Source: Gymnothorax reevesii (Eukaryota > Chordata > Actinopteri > Anguilliformes > Muraenidae). Taken from it: 64,000 bases of DNA. The position numbers were made by a program, and so were the translations under genes. Positions 35,303 to 45,008 of this stretch are shown piece after piece. Numbering within the stretch: position 1 is the first letter of the stretch; each line of letters begins with the position of its first letter. The stretch is taken from contig CM056574.1 of NCBI GenBank assembly GCA_029721435.1, positions 1 to 64,000 of the forward strand, read 5' to 3'. Under the pieces are notes generated by a model, which was not told the DNA's origin, ran no database searches, and saw only the letters and a program-made list of their open reading frames with translations.

Positions 35303-35603
35303 TGCAGCTAATAAGTTTTTAGGAGTTAGTGAAGTTAAGGGAGAAGAAATCCAGGAAATGTTAGAAAAAAGGTCTGGAGGGAGTAGAGCAGGACCCAATA
35401 CTTAAGCAGGTATAACATTCCAAGATGGGTAGTTGAGTTGTTTGAGAAGGGCCTGGGGCAGTGTAAGTATAGGGATTTTTTTTTTTTTAAGATTTGGGAT
35501 GTTAGAATCCCAGAGCCATGCTCCAGTACAGTTGGTGGTGGTAATGCTCCTCATAATCTTGCAGCCAAACGCCATAAAAGAAAAAGAAGAAGAAGAAGAA
35601 GTT
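35303..35603 (+). mobile_element. I/Nimb-like LINE, ORF1 end joined to 3' tail
   Basis: Directly after the hAT target duplication the ORF1 frame resumes as YAANKFLGVSEVKGEEIQEM and ends near 35404. About 200 bp later comes the family 3' end (CTCCAGTACAGTTGGTGGTG, CCAAACGCCATAAAAG) and an (AAG)n tail. The ORF2 that should lie between them, with RT, is missing, so this copy is internally deleted. Confidence 0.65.
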
Positions 35604-36868
35604 CTTTTACCAACTGTAACGCGTCTGCAGCTAAAACACTACTGAGTAAGCTGGATGTGATCCAAAATCAAGCATTAAGGTTATTCTGTGGATCTGTCAA
35701 AACCACACCAGTGACAGCTGTCCAGGTAGAGATGGGAGAAATGCCTCTTCACCTGAGGAGAGATCAGTTAGCCCTAGTGTACTGGGCAAACCTGAAGGGT
35801 CATGATGGAAATCATATGAGTCAGTCAGTTCTGAAGCAATGCCAAGAGCATGAAAATACTCAAGTTAAAAGTTTTGGTTGGATGGTCAATGATAAAGTTA
35901 GTGAAATGGGCTTTAGTGAATTAAAGATCAGTCCTACTGTACCTATACCAATTGTCCCACCATGGATTTATAAAGAAGTACCCATTGACTTGGGGTTATT
36001 AGAAGAGAAGCAGGGAAATGACATTGACAAATATAGAGTTATGAGCTATTTTATGGAGAATTACAGAGAGGAAATAGCTTTATATACAGATGGCTCTAAA
36101 ATGGATGATTAAAGAATGGGAGTTGCTTATGTGATCCCAAAATTAAAAGTAAAAGTAGGCAAGAGAATAAATGATGACCTAGCTGTCTATACAGCAGAGT
36201 TGGTGGCAGTGTGGTTGGCCCCACTGTGGGGTGGAAACTAATAGGCCAAGGAGAGCAGTGATAGCTTCAGATTCCAGTTCAGCATTGCTTAGCATCAAAA
36301 CCTTTCAATCAAAATCAAGGCAGGATATTTTATTTGAAATAATTCAAGTTGCAAATAATCTGTTCAGGTGAAAACAAATTCAGGGATTAAGACAACTCTT
36401 GTATGGGTACCAGCTCATATTGGAGTTGTAGGAAATCAGTTGGCAGATAAATGTGTCAAGCAAGCAGCTAGAAATCCTTGTGTAGATATTGAGATCAAGT
36501 ACAGCAAAGCAGAAATTAAAAGTATGGTTAAAAATAAAGTTCAGGAAACATGGCAAACATTATGGGACAATGGGCAGACTGGAAGACAGTTCTATAATAT
36601 CCAGAATAAAGTGGGAAAGAGCAGGAACACTATCAGAAGCAAGGAGGTGGAGGATGTATTTTCAAGAATGAGGTATGGACACACAAGACTAAATAACACT
36701 TTGCTAATAATGAAGCAGCATGCTGATGGCACTTGTGAATTTTATGGTAGTCCAGGATCAATAGAGCATGGCATTTTACACTGTCCTAAATATCAAGCAG
36801 AAAGACAAAGACTAGTATTGCAATTACAAGGAGAACAGTTAAATCTAAACCTAGAGGACATTCTATAA
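35604..36868 (+). pseudogene. LINE ORF2 C-terminal part: RT end plus RNase H (copy B)
   Basis: It starts at LLSKLDVIQNQALRLFCGSV, a post-RT motif of I-group LINEs, followed by the conserved GEMPLHLRRDQLALVYWANL. The RNase H domain begins ALYTDGSKM (first catalytic D) and continues YTAELVAV and VWVPAHIGVVGNQLADK. Stops after MDD at about 36112 and several between 36235 and 36360 break the RNase H region. The second half, to LNLEDIL, is open. RNase H after RT is typical of the I/Nimb groups. Confidence 0.85.
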
Positions 36869-37070
36869 ACAAGTTCAGGTTAGATCTGTTTTAATTACAT
36901 ATTCAGATTCTTAAGGAATACAGGATTAATTAAAAGAATTTAGGTTTTTTTTTTTTTTTTTCCATCATTCTTGGAAGGTAGGACTGTACTGCCACACCCC
37001 AGTCCAGCTGGAGGCGAATTGAATTTAGTTGCCAGCAGCCATAAAACCGAAAGAAGAAGAAGAAGAAGAA
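36869..37070 (+). mobile_element. 3' UTR and (GAA)n tail of LINE copy B
   Basis: T-rich stretch, then CCAGTCCAGCTGGAGGCGAA, GCCATAAAACC and (GAA)n at about 37050-37070. The same tail plan recurs at 35603, 39520, 43530 and 43758. Confidence 0.8.
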
Positions 37071-37617
37071 CTGTTAGGGTGGGCTCTGAGGTGGGTTTTA
37101 TTTGGATTCCAGCTCATGTGGGCATAGAGGGCAATGAGATGGCAGATGCACTGGCAAGAGATGCTCTGCAGAAGGATAATGTTGACATTGAGATGATGTA
37201 TGCAGTTCCAGATTATATGGAGGTTATTCATAGAAAGATAAAAGAAAAGTGGCAAAAATCATGGGACAATGAGGGGAAAGGAAGATTTTATTTTGCGCAT
37301 CAGGGAACTGTAGCAAGAGAAGTAGGTCCTGTATGTGATAAAAGAAAAGATGAGGTTACTATAACGAGGATGAGACTTGGACACTGTGGGTTAAGGAGTA
37401 GGCTGGCTCTAATCGGCAAGCACCCTGATGGGAAATGTGAGTGTGGTTCAACAGAGAGCGTGCAGCATGTTCTTCTGCAATACGAAATTCATTCCCAGAA
37501 TAGGAGGGAATTGTTCAGAGATTTAGGTGCAGCGGGAGTTCCAGTCTTCAGTGTGCGTAGCCTACTGAATCTGGACAGTTCTGATAAAATAAAAAGGTTG
37601 TTGGTGTATCTCAGGGA
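37071..37617 (+). pseudogene. LINE ORF2 RNase H end (copy C, different subfamily)
   Basis: This abuts the tail of copy B. It opens VGSEVGFIWIPAHVGIEGNE, the last motif of RNase H, and continues through a C-terminal CEC-type motif CECGSTESVQHVLL to LLVYLRDT, where a MITE interrupts it. It is open but lacks everything upstream. Protein similarity to copies B and D is recognisable but not close, so three different lineages inserted side by side. Confidence 0.8.
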
Positions 37618-37796
37618 TACTCACCCTTTTCCAGAATGAGCCGCAGTGGGAGCAGGCTTTCATTCTAATCATGCAGTCTCAGTCCTGATTCTACTAATCA
37701 CGGGTCTTTGGCAAAAGCCTCAAGGGTTGATTAGTAGAATCAGGTGTGTGACTGGTTGGTTAGAATAAAAGCCTGCACCAACAGCGGCTCAATCTG
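37612..37796 (+). mobile_element. hAT-like MITE, left and central part
   Basis: It begins CAGGGATACTCACCC and forms a near-perfect foldback: GAGCCGC, GCAGGCTTT, ATTCTAA and TGATTCTACTAATCA pair with mirror copies ending AGCGGCTC. A LINE (37797-39520) entered just inside the right arm. The outer arm resumes at 39532 as GAAAAGAGTGAG, complementary to CTCACCCTTTTC at the left. Confidence 0.75.
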
Positions 37797-39520
37797 AAGG
37801 AGGGGTGGTAGCCCTCAAATAAAGATGTATGGGCAAATAATGGAGCGAGTGAAAGAGTTTAGATTTTTGGGTCTATGGTTGATGTAAAGTTGACATGGAA
37901 AGAGCATATTAATAAGGTACCTGCTAAGTGTAAAAAAATACTGAATGTAATAAGATGTTTAACAGGATCAGAATGGGGAGCAAGCAGGTCAGTGTTGAAA
38001 ACGATTTATGTTGCACTGATCAGGTCAGTATTAGATTTTGAGAGTGTTGCATATGGCTCAGCATCTAAGTCTTCACTGAAAAAGCTAGAGGTGGTGCAAT
38101 CTCAAGCCTTGAGGTTGTGTTGTGGGGCTTTTAGATCAACTCCTCTGTCTGCTCTTCAGGTTGAGGTGGGAGAAATGCCACTGCATCTTAGACGGAAGCA
38201 GCTAATGATGAGCTACTGGGCTAATCTTAAAGGGCATTCTGAAGGGCGACATCCAACAACAAAGGTGCTTCTTCCCTGTTGGGAGAGTGAAAGGGCCGAA
38301 CACGAGTGTTTTGCTTGGAGTAGTGTAAAAGTAGCTAAAGATATGGCATTAGATCAGCTAAGATATTCACCTACAGTGCCATTATCAGTAACACCACCCT
38401 GGCTGTTTCCTGTAGCTTCAGTTGATTTATCTATGCTTCAGGAGCAGAAAGAGTCTGGGAATATTGCTCAGTTAGTTGAGGATAGGCTAAATACAATGTA
38501 CCAAACAGCTGTGCCTTTATTTACAGATGGATCTAAGGATCCTGATACAGGGAGATCTGGGTTTGCTTTCAGTGTCCCAACAATGGAAGTCTGTGTCAAA
38601 AGAAGAACCTCGGATCATTTGTCTGTTCATACAGTTGAGATGCTGGCAATAGCGTCAGCATTGCAGTGGGTAGATGCGTCACAAATGAGAGAGGTTGTTC
38701 GTTGCTCTGATTCATGCTCAACACTAATGTCCTTGCAGTCATCTGTATCAGACAGTAGACAGGATGTCATTTATGAAATTCTTGGAACTTTACACAGGAT
38801 TAATAACATGAACATTGGGGTGACATTTATGTGGGTCCCGGCTCACAGAGGAATTGTAGGTAATGAATTAGTGGACAGATTAGCTAAAGAGTCAATAAAA
38901 ATGAATGAGGTCATGGAGATTGCATTGACTAAGGCGGAAGCAAAAGGTTTAGTTAAGGAGAAGATCATGAGAGAATGGGAGCATGAATGGGATACAGATA
39001 TTACAGGAAGACACTTGTATGCAGTCCAGTCAGTTGTTGGCAAAGTAAGACCAGCCAATAGAAGCACTAAAGAGGAGAGGATTTTAACTAGATTGAGGAT
39101 AGGACATGCTGGAATAAACAAGACACAACACTTGATAGGGAAACATCCCTCAGGTCTATGCGAGGAGTGTCAGGAAGTTGAATCAGTGGAGCATGTTATT
39201 CTGTGGTGCCCAAAATATTCGCACGACCGTGAAGCATTAATGAAAACAGTCAGGACTACACAGGGGGAGCTGACTCTTAAGACTGTATTAACAGGTGATA
39301 TAGGAGGTCTTTTCAAGTTTTTAAATGATACTGAATTAATTAGAAGAATTTAGTCAAGATGAGTTGGTTTTTGTATCCATTTATAACATTTTTTCTTTTT
39401 TGTTAATTTTGCTGGTGCACTGGGGTAGATAGATAACTCTGGTTCACACTCCAACACAGTAGGTGGCGGTAATATACCTTAATGTTGGTTGTCATCCGCC
39501 AAAAAGAAGAAGAAGAAGAA
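37797..39520 (+). mobile_element. I/Nimb-like LINE, 5'-truncated (copy D)
   Basis: It is flanked by the exact 11-bp target duplication GGCTCAATCTG (37786-37796 and 39521-39531), both inside the MITE. It ends with TGGCGGTAATATACC, CATCCGCCAAAAAG and an (AAG)n tail. This gives a clean boundary for the family 3' end. Confidence 0.9.
37875..39353 (+). CDS. LINE ORF2 fragment, RT C-terminus plus intact RNase H
   Basis: The 492-residue frame has no internal stop. Residues 1-60 are the end of the RT domain (MVDVKLTWKEHINKV, the usual motif after the palm). Then come VVQSQALRLCCGAFRSTPLS and GEMPLHLRRKQLMMSYWANL. RNase H spans about residues 213-345: PLFTDGSKD (D), HTVEMLAIASALQW (E), VRCSDSCSTL (D) and FMWVPAHRGIVGNELVDRLA (H and D). 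A Cys-rich end LCEECQEVESVEHVILWCPK follows. The catalytic RT motif lies upstream and is lost by 5' truncation, so the methionine used here is internal. Intact RNase H suggests a young insertion. Confidence 0.85.
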   Translation: MVDVKLTWKEHINKVPAKCKKILNVIRCLTGSEWGASRSVLKTIYVALIRSVLDFESVAYGSASKSSLKKLEVVQSQALRLCCGAFRSTPLSALQVEVGEMPLHLRRKQLMMSYWANLKGHSEGRHPTTKVLLPCWESERAEHECFAWSSVKVAKDMALDQLRYSPTVPLSVTPPWLFPVASVDLSMLQEQKESGNIAQLVEDRLNTMYQTAVPLFTDGSKDPDTGRSGFAFSVPTMEVCVKRRTSDHLSVHTVEMLAIASALQWVDASQMREVVRCSDSCSTLMSLQSSVSDSRQDVIYEILGTLHRINNMNIGVTFMWVPAHRGIVGNELVDRLAKESIKMNEVMEIALTKAEAKGLVKEKIMREWEHEWDTDITGRHLYAVQSVVGKVRPANRSTKEERILTRLRIGHAGINKTQHLIGKHPSGLCEECQEVESVEHVILWCPKYSHDREALMKTVRTTQGELTLKTVLTGDIGGLFKFLNDTELIRRI

Positions 39521-39531
39521 GGCTCAATCTG

Positions 39532-39542
39532 GAAAAGAGTGA
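39532..39542 (+). mobile_element. MITE right-arm remnant
   Basis: GAAAAGAGTGA completes the foldback of 37612-37796. The expected outermost bases (the complement of CAGGG) are missing because the Harbinger element starts here. Confidence 0.5.
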
Positions 39543-40091
39543 GGCCGTGTTCGAAACCGCGCACTAACGTACTACTCGGACTACTCGCACTACCGATGAC
39601 GTCAGATTAAGGGGACATGGTGTTTTTACTCGTGGGGAGTGATTTTTGTGACCGCGAAAAGTTTCCGGATGTATGCTAGATCGGGAAAATATTTTGTGGG
39701 TGCATCGCAAGCTCACTATTCAATTACCTGTGCTCGAAACCTCGTACATTAACACTGGCAATTGGGTCAGAGGTAGGGGGTAGGGAGTTCACTGATGCGT
39801 GGGGAGTGAGTTTGTGTCCGAAAGAAGTTCCCGGATGTATACTAGATCGTGCAAATAATTTGTGGGTGCATCGTATGCACACTATTCATACACAAATTGC
39901 CCAAGATGCAACGCGACGTAAACTGCCAAGAAAAAACTTGCCGAGAAATAATAAGAAGCCACTTTAACTTCAGCTGAAGGTGTATTGAATGAATTATTTC
40001 AGAGTTGCAAAGAACGTTTCCGTCCGCTTATATACTGTCGGCATGTTGGATCTAACTACGCACATCTTGCTCGTTTGTCCGTTTCTTATAG

Positions 40092-40361
40092 GGGCAGATG
40101 AAGATACAGGGCGCCTCATCTCGTGGAGAGCCTGCAATGAGGCGCTCTTCCCAGCGGGGCTCAATGCGGCGGTCAGAGGATTTCAGTATGTAAATAATAT
40201 TATCGGTGTATTGCAACGTTAGGAAATGCTTATATTCAGTTAGGTCGATGTCACCGATGTTATGTTTCTGTAGAATGTTAATAAAGGAGCATGGCCTGGA
40301 GGGCAAGGTGGAGCCACGGTGGATAAAACAGAAATGGGAGAACCTCAAACAGAAATATAAA
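40092..40361 (+). pseudogene. Harbinger Myb/SANT-like DNA-binding protein, two exons
   Basis: Exon 40092-40185 follows an acceptor CTTATAG and reads ADEDTGRLISWRACNEALF, LNAAVRGF. A GTATGT donor at 40186 and TTTCTGTAG acceptor ending 40273 frame an 88-bp intron. Exon 40274-40361 continues in phase as LIKEHGLEGKVEPRWIKQ, KWENLKQKYK and ends at a GTAAGT donor. This is the trihelix domain that brings the transposase to the element ends. Further exons are uncertain; an acceptor-like CTTTTTCAG lies near 40841. No complete gene can be built here. Confidence 0.7.
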
Positions 40362-41339
40362 GTAAGTTGAAAAATCATATGCACTGCAGTCAACACAAAT
40401 GAAACAAGATGATGATGGGGATCGTGAGCTTAATCAAAATGTTAACAAAAAATGCTTTTTGTATAATTCTGTTCGGAATTGGGAAAAAGTTAATAAAGTT
40501 GAGGGAAAAAGACAGCGTTGTTGATTTTCAAGTGACCATGAAAATGTAAGCGACAACAAGTGATATCAGAGTTGTGACCAGCTGGTTTATTGCATTGTGT
40601 ACTTTCAAATACTTTTACATTACTCTGGTCTGATTTTGCATAACAGCCTAGCACGAGAGAAAAAACTGTCAAGTACCATGGAATACGCACACAAATTGCA
40701 TTGCCTGAGAGAACCTAAGTAATAATGGAAGGTGTTGTGTCTTTTTTGCTCTGCAGAAATGTATTAAATATTGCAAGGGAACATGAAAAAGTGAAATATC
40801 AACCTGTTGACTAACTTCACTAAAAACCCCTCTTTTTCAGGTGGCAACGATCATACATGAATTGAGCAACTTCTTTTTAGCTGTCATTGTCCAGCACCAT
40901 GTTTTAGGAGAGACCTTTGACTTCTACACTTAGCCATAGGTCTTCCTGCAATTTTTCTGTAATCATGACTTATCCGCTAAGCAGGTGATTGGTCTGCATA
41001 GTTTTACCAGAGCCCTGTTAGCCAGCGCGTTTCCAGGTAGATCAAGACAGGACTTCATGGTTACTGTATCAGCCCAGGTGGTTAAACCACCCACTAAACC
41101 CACCCACTTCTCTCTTCCTGGCAGTCCTATACTTTACCTGTTTCCAGCTCTTATGACTCGGACGAGGGGTTGGATTTTTAAGAGGCAATAATTAAAGAAC
41201 TATAAGACAACTATGTACACCAGGGGTGAATCACTCTTAATATTTTAGATAAATCAGGAACTAAGAACTCCCTGGGCAGAGTAACACAAACCAAAAAAAA
41301 AAAACTAACAAAAATCATGTTCTTGCAGCACTGCAATGG

Positions 41340-42330
41340 GAACATCAGAAGCAAACACTTATGCTGCAAGTCTGTCCCTGAGGGTGTCCCCGGACCGCTG
41401 GAGTGGCTCGTGGGCTTCAACATCATCAGTATCATCGCCATCATACCCGTCATCCTCGTCTTTGACCTCAGGCTCCAAGACATCCCCGTTTTCGAGGCAG
41501 ACATTGTGCAGGAAAAGGCAGGCACAGATGACCTCAGGCACAAACTCCACCTTCGCCTCCAGTGCCTTCAGGAAAATTAACTGCCACCTGGTCTTGAGGA
41601 CCCCAACTGCCCTCTCCACCACGCACGTGCCCTGGACAGCCTGGTGTTGTACCTGGTCTCCACAGGATTCCGGACAGGCTCCTGGATTGGCTCTGCCAAG
41701 CACGGGAATCCGCCATCGCTCGGCAGACACCATCCGGGAGGTGGGTACAGTTGGTGACCGTACAAGGGGCTGCACCTCAGGACCCGGGCATCATGGACGC
41801 AGCCAGGGAAGCCCACCACCACATCCAGAAAGCGACCCTTGTGGTCGCAGATGGCCTGGAACTGGACCGAGTTGAACAGCTTCCTGTTGTAATAGTCCTC
41901 TGCAAACCGCCCAGGTGGAACAATGTGGACATGGCAGCCATCAATGCTCCCTGCCACCCACCCAACCAAAGGCTGGGGAACCAGACAGCTGCTGGAACCC
42001 GGCTCCAATCTCCTGCAGCTCTTCAGGGGTGAGGAGGTGGATGAGCCTCCTGGAAACCCCCTGGATGCCCTTACTGACCCGGTGGATCATGTCATGGCAT
42101 GAGGTGCGGGGAATGTCAAAGGCCTCTGGCGCGACCCGGTAGGACGTTCCAAAGGCCAGCCAGTACACAAACATCAGCACCTCTATTGACTTCCCCCATC
42201 CATGGTCCTTCTCTCCCAGGAGATGGATAAGGCTCTCCAGCTATGACCTTCATGGGCGAAAGTCCTTCCGCAGGTCACCTCCCTCAAAATACAGGCGCAA
42301 CAGGGGACCCTGGGGATTCACCCTGCAGTA
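41340..42330 (-). pseudogene. PIF/Harbinger transposase (HARBI1-like), frameshifted
   Basis: It cuts and joins the element DNA. From the N-terminal side: MLMFVYWLAFGTSYRVAPEA and PRTSCHDMIHRVSKGIQ (helix-turn-helix type region), then EELQEIGAGFQQLSGSPAF. After a frameshift near 41960 come AGSIDGCHVHIVPPGR (first D) and DYYNRKLFNSVQFQAICDHK, then VVVGFPGCVHDARVLRCS (second D). After another shift near 41640 come TCVVERAVGVLKTRWQ (E) and CACLFLHNVCLENGDV. All catalytic residues are visible, but the frame is broken at least twice. Confidence 0.85.
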
Positions 42331-43459
42331 TGGCCCTCTCGAGCCCAACTATAAAGGACAATATTTTAAATTATTAATTGGACTATGTATTGAATGTTGT
42401 TAAATAATTTCATATACATTGTTAACTATTTAATGCAATTAGTTACAGAGCCATTTTCTTTATCTTTTTCTTTACTACATGATAATGTAATTATTTATTA
42501 AACTTTAAAGAAAAGTGAAGTAATTTATTAAATTTCTCATTGGAATATTTCTATGAAATTATTGCATTTTGACTGTTTTTTTAAAGATTAAATTCACATT
42601 TGCCATCTTATTATTTTTGTATCTTATTTTAATATATCTGAGCTCAAATGTTCCCCTTTGTGCAGAATACAAATAAAGGAGTTTTTTCCCTGTTTTAATT
42701 AATGCTTCATCACTCAGTATTTGTATTGCAGATACTGGCCAAAATGGTTCAATTGAAGTAAAACATTCAAAAATTCAATTACAGAATTAATTTAGCCATT
42801 ACATTTCGGTATTCTTCAATTCAGGTGTATATAACTGCGCCAAGTGGTTAGTGTGAATTTAGGCTACTTTTTCCCTACAATTTCATTTGCAGAGCATTTG
42901 GCGCGTTCTGCTCATTATACGTAACTGTTTGGGTTTAAGTTTTGTTTCAAGTAGAAATACGATAACATTATGCATGATAATTAACATTAAATGGTAATTT
43001 AAAGAATACTTTCTTCGTGGTCATTCTTTGGTTGACAACTGTTTTTGGCTTGAAGCCAGGTTAACATTTCACTCTCATCTGTTCACATCATCCACTGGGA
43101 GTAAGTAAGCTGAGTGAAAGTAGAAACTTGTTTTTAAATGGTATCTTACCTCTGATGAATATTCATAAGCGCACAGATGAAACGCTGACGGCGGGCCGAT
43201 TGACTCCGTTGTGACCTTGGCCGCATCTTCAGCAGGTAAGGCATAACGGCGAAATGCCGGTCGGGGGTCGAAAACTGCTATTTTAGGTTGGCTAAAGTCA
43301 GGTTGGCTAAACATCCTGTTTCAATCCCCTCAAAACGAATGCACATTTTTCCCCCTTTGGTCTTCCGCGAATTGTTGGGTTAAGAGGATTTTATTTTATA
43401 GATCACAATGGAAAATATTAATTTCTCAAACGGGTTCGTTCGTAAATCATTATTTTATA

Positions 43460-43530
43460 CCATCAGATGATGGCGGTAATACACAAATTGGTGTGTAAAT
43501 CACAATATAATTCAAAAGAAGAAGAAGAAG
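43460..43530 (+). mobile_element. Tiny LINE 3' end with (GAA)n tail
   Basis: GATGGCGGTAATACACAAAT and an AAAAG(AAG)n tail match the last bases of the I/Nimb LINE family seen at 39440-39520. It is an extremely 5'-truncated copy inside the Harbinger element. Confidence 0.6.
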
Positions 43531-43695
43531 GAAGGGTTCGCTCGTAGGGAGAACCGAGTAGTGTGTAGGGAGAGTAGTATGTAGACCGTAGAGCGCGGTT
43601 TCGAACACGGCCTGTGTATCCCTGGTGTATCTACATCGAACTGGCCTCCATAAAAGAATTTAATGACGAGTACCTAATCACGATCCAGAACTGAA

Positions 43696-43758
43696 CAGCG
43701 GATGGCGGCAATGTGCCTTTGTTGCACCTCCCCTGTCTAACTCGAAGAAGAAGAAGAA
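43696..43758 (+). mobile_element. Second tiny LINE 3' end with (GAA)n tail
   Basis: AGCGGATGGCGGCAATGTGC, CACCTCCCCTGTCTAACTCG and (AAG)n. Same family tail, only about 60 bp long, just outside the Harbinger element. Confidence 0.55.
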
Positions 43759-43762
43759 TTAT

Positions 43763-43977
43763 TGTAACGCGACGGCTCCGATTGTCTGGGTTCTCGCCTC
43801 TTTTTTAATTTCTCTAATTTGTTCATGATAAGGTTTGTATGCCGTAGTGGGCAGGTATGGTATGTCCACGCTAAAATGAATAAAGCTGCATTTTCTAGTC
43901 CTGCTGGTCCGATTGCCCGGCGTTTTTATGGTCAGTGACTACGAGCTCGTCTGCAAGTTGCAAGACAACGCGTTACA
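43763..43977 (+). mobile_element. Short LTR (215 bp) followed by primer-site-like sequence
   Basis: It starts TGTAACGCG and ends CGCGTTACA, a perfect 9-bp inverted terminus as in LTRs. AATAAA occurs at about 43879. Two bases after its end comes TGGCGCCCGTAC, which resembles a tRNA primer-binding site. No gag or pol is seen downstream and no second LTR, so this is a truncated element. Confidence 0.6.
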
Positions 43978-45008
43978 AGTGGCGCCCGTACATCATATCC
44001 AACCCGAAGGTGGAGTGACTCTCTTCAGAGCTCAATTCGTCGGATGACGGAGATTATTTTACCGGAATCCGTGAGTTTAATCGTCTGATTATCGCTAACT
44101 CTCGGTACCGAATAACATTGTGTGTTGAAGTTGTTTTGCTATTTCGGTCAGGCAAGAGCTGATTGCAGAACGGTTTCAATAAGCAGCAAGATGTTTTATT
44201 ATTATTATTATTATTATAGGACTTAATGCTACTTTTTCGTTGTATGGAGTCAATCACCATTTTCTGGCGGACACAGCGTTTTATTTCATGTTTGGAGAAC
44301 TAATCGCGGATATATGGTACTGTTTGAGCTGAATCTTGGAGTAGGCACTCACATATCCGCTAGATAGCGAGCCTGAGTTTATCTAACGCTCAATGACCTC
44401 TACAGGACAGTCGCTGCTCGGGGGACCCAGTCTGATACAATAAATAATGCAAAATAGCGCGCTCGTACCGCTTCGGAAATCATCTCAGTCGGTTCTGCAA
44501 ACCTCAATTTAATAATGACTGATTTTTTTTGCCGAATGAAAACTGCGCCGTCTTGAGTTCCTGAGCTGGTGAAGTTGCGCCTTGTTTGACGGTGATAACG
44601 AAGCCAATCGGTCAGTATCGTTTCGTATTATCGCTCTCATTTCAAAGATCTCAATGTTTTCTAATATTGTGTAAACGGCTTCTCCGACTTCCATGCGAGA
44701 GTTGAGATGTTTTGATCCAAAGTTGACGTGTCTGCTGGTGTTTGTAAACTGGAGCACATGACTCTTAGCCCAAATATCATTTACTTTTTAAATATTTTCC
44801 CTTGGTAATCACTCAATAATATTTGACGCTATTAATGATGTGCAATTTTGCATTGCTAGAACTAAATTTGAATGTGTTGCCTATTCTCCAAGTCGTGCTG
44901 TCGTCACTTCTGGCTGGCCCAATTCGGCACTCGGTGAAAACAATTAACCTTGTGTGTTCGATTTCGTGTGATCTCAACAATGAATGTCACTTTCTAATCC
45001 ACCTTATT
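43978..45008. other. No gene seen
   Basis: The first part may be leader of the LTR element. A (TTA)n run lies near 44197-44216. No frame resembles a known protein. Confidence 0.4.

Larger units (their letters stand above)
39543..43612. mobile_element. PIF/Harbinger DNA transposon, 4.07 kb
   Basis: Perfect 20-bp terminal inverted repeats GGCCGTGTTCGAAACCGCGC (39543-39562) and its complement (43593-43612). It carries a transposase on the minus strand and a Myb-like gene on the plus strand, the usual two-gene layout of the superfamily. A direct repeat of about 110-130 bp lies inside the left end (about 39626-39735 and 39800-39890). The flanking triplets are TGA and TGT, so no exact 3-bp target duplication is seen. 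About 42360-43060 shows no gene. Confidence 0.85.

Noticed and set aside
41336..42142. Several plus-strand frames opposite the Harbinger transposase
   Set aside because: They are antisense shadows of the GC-rich transposase gene.
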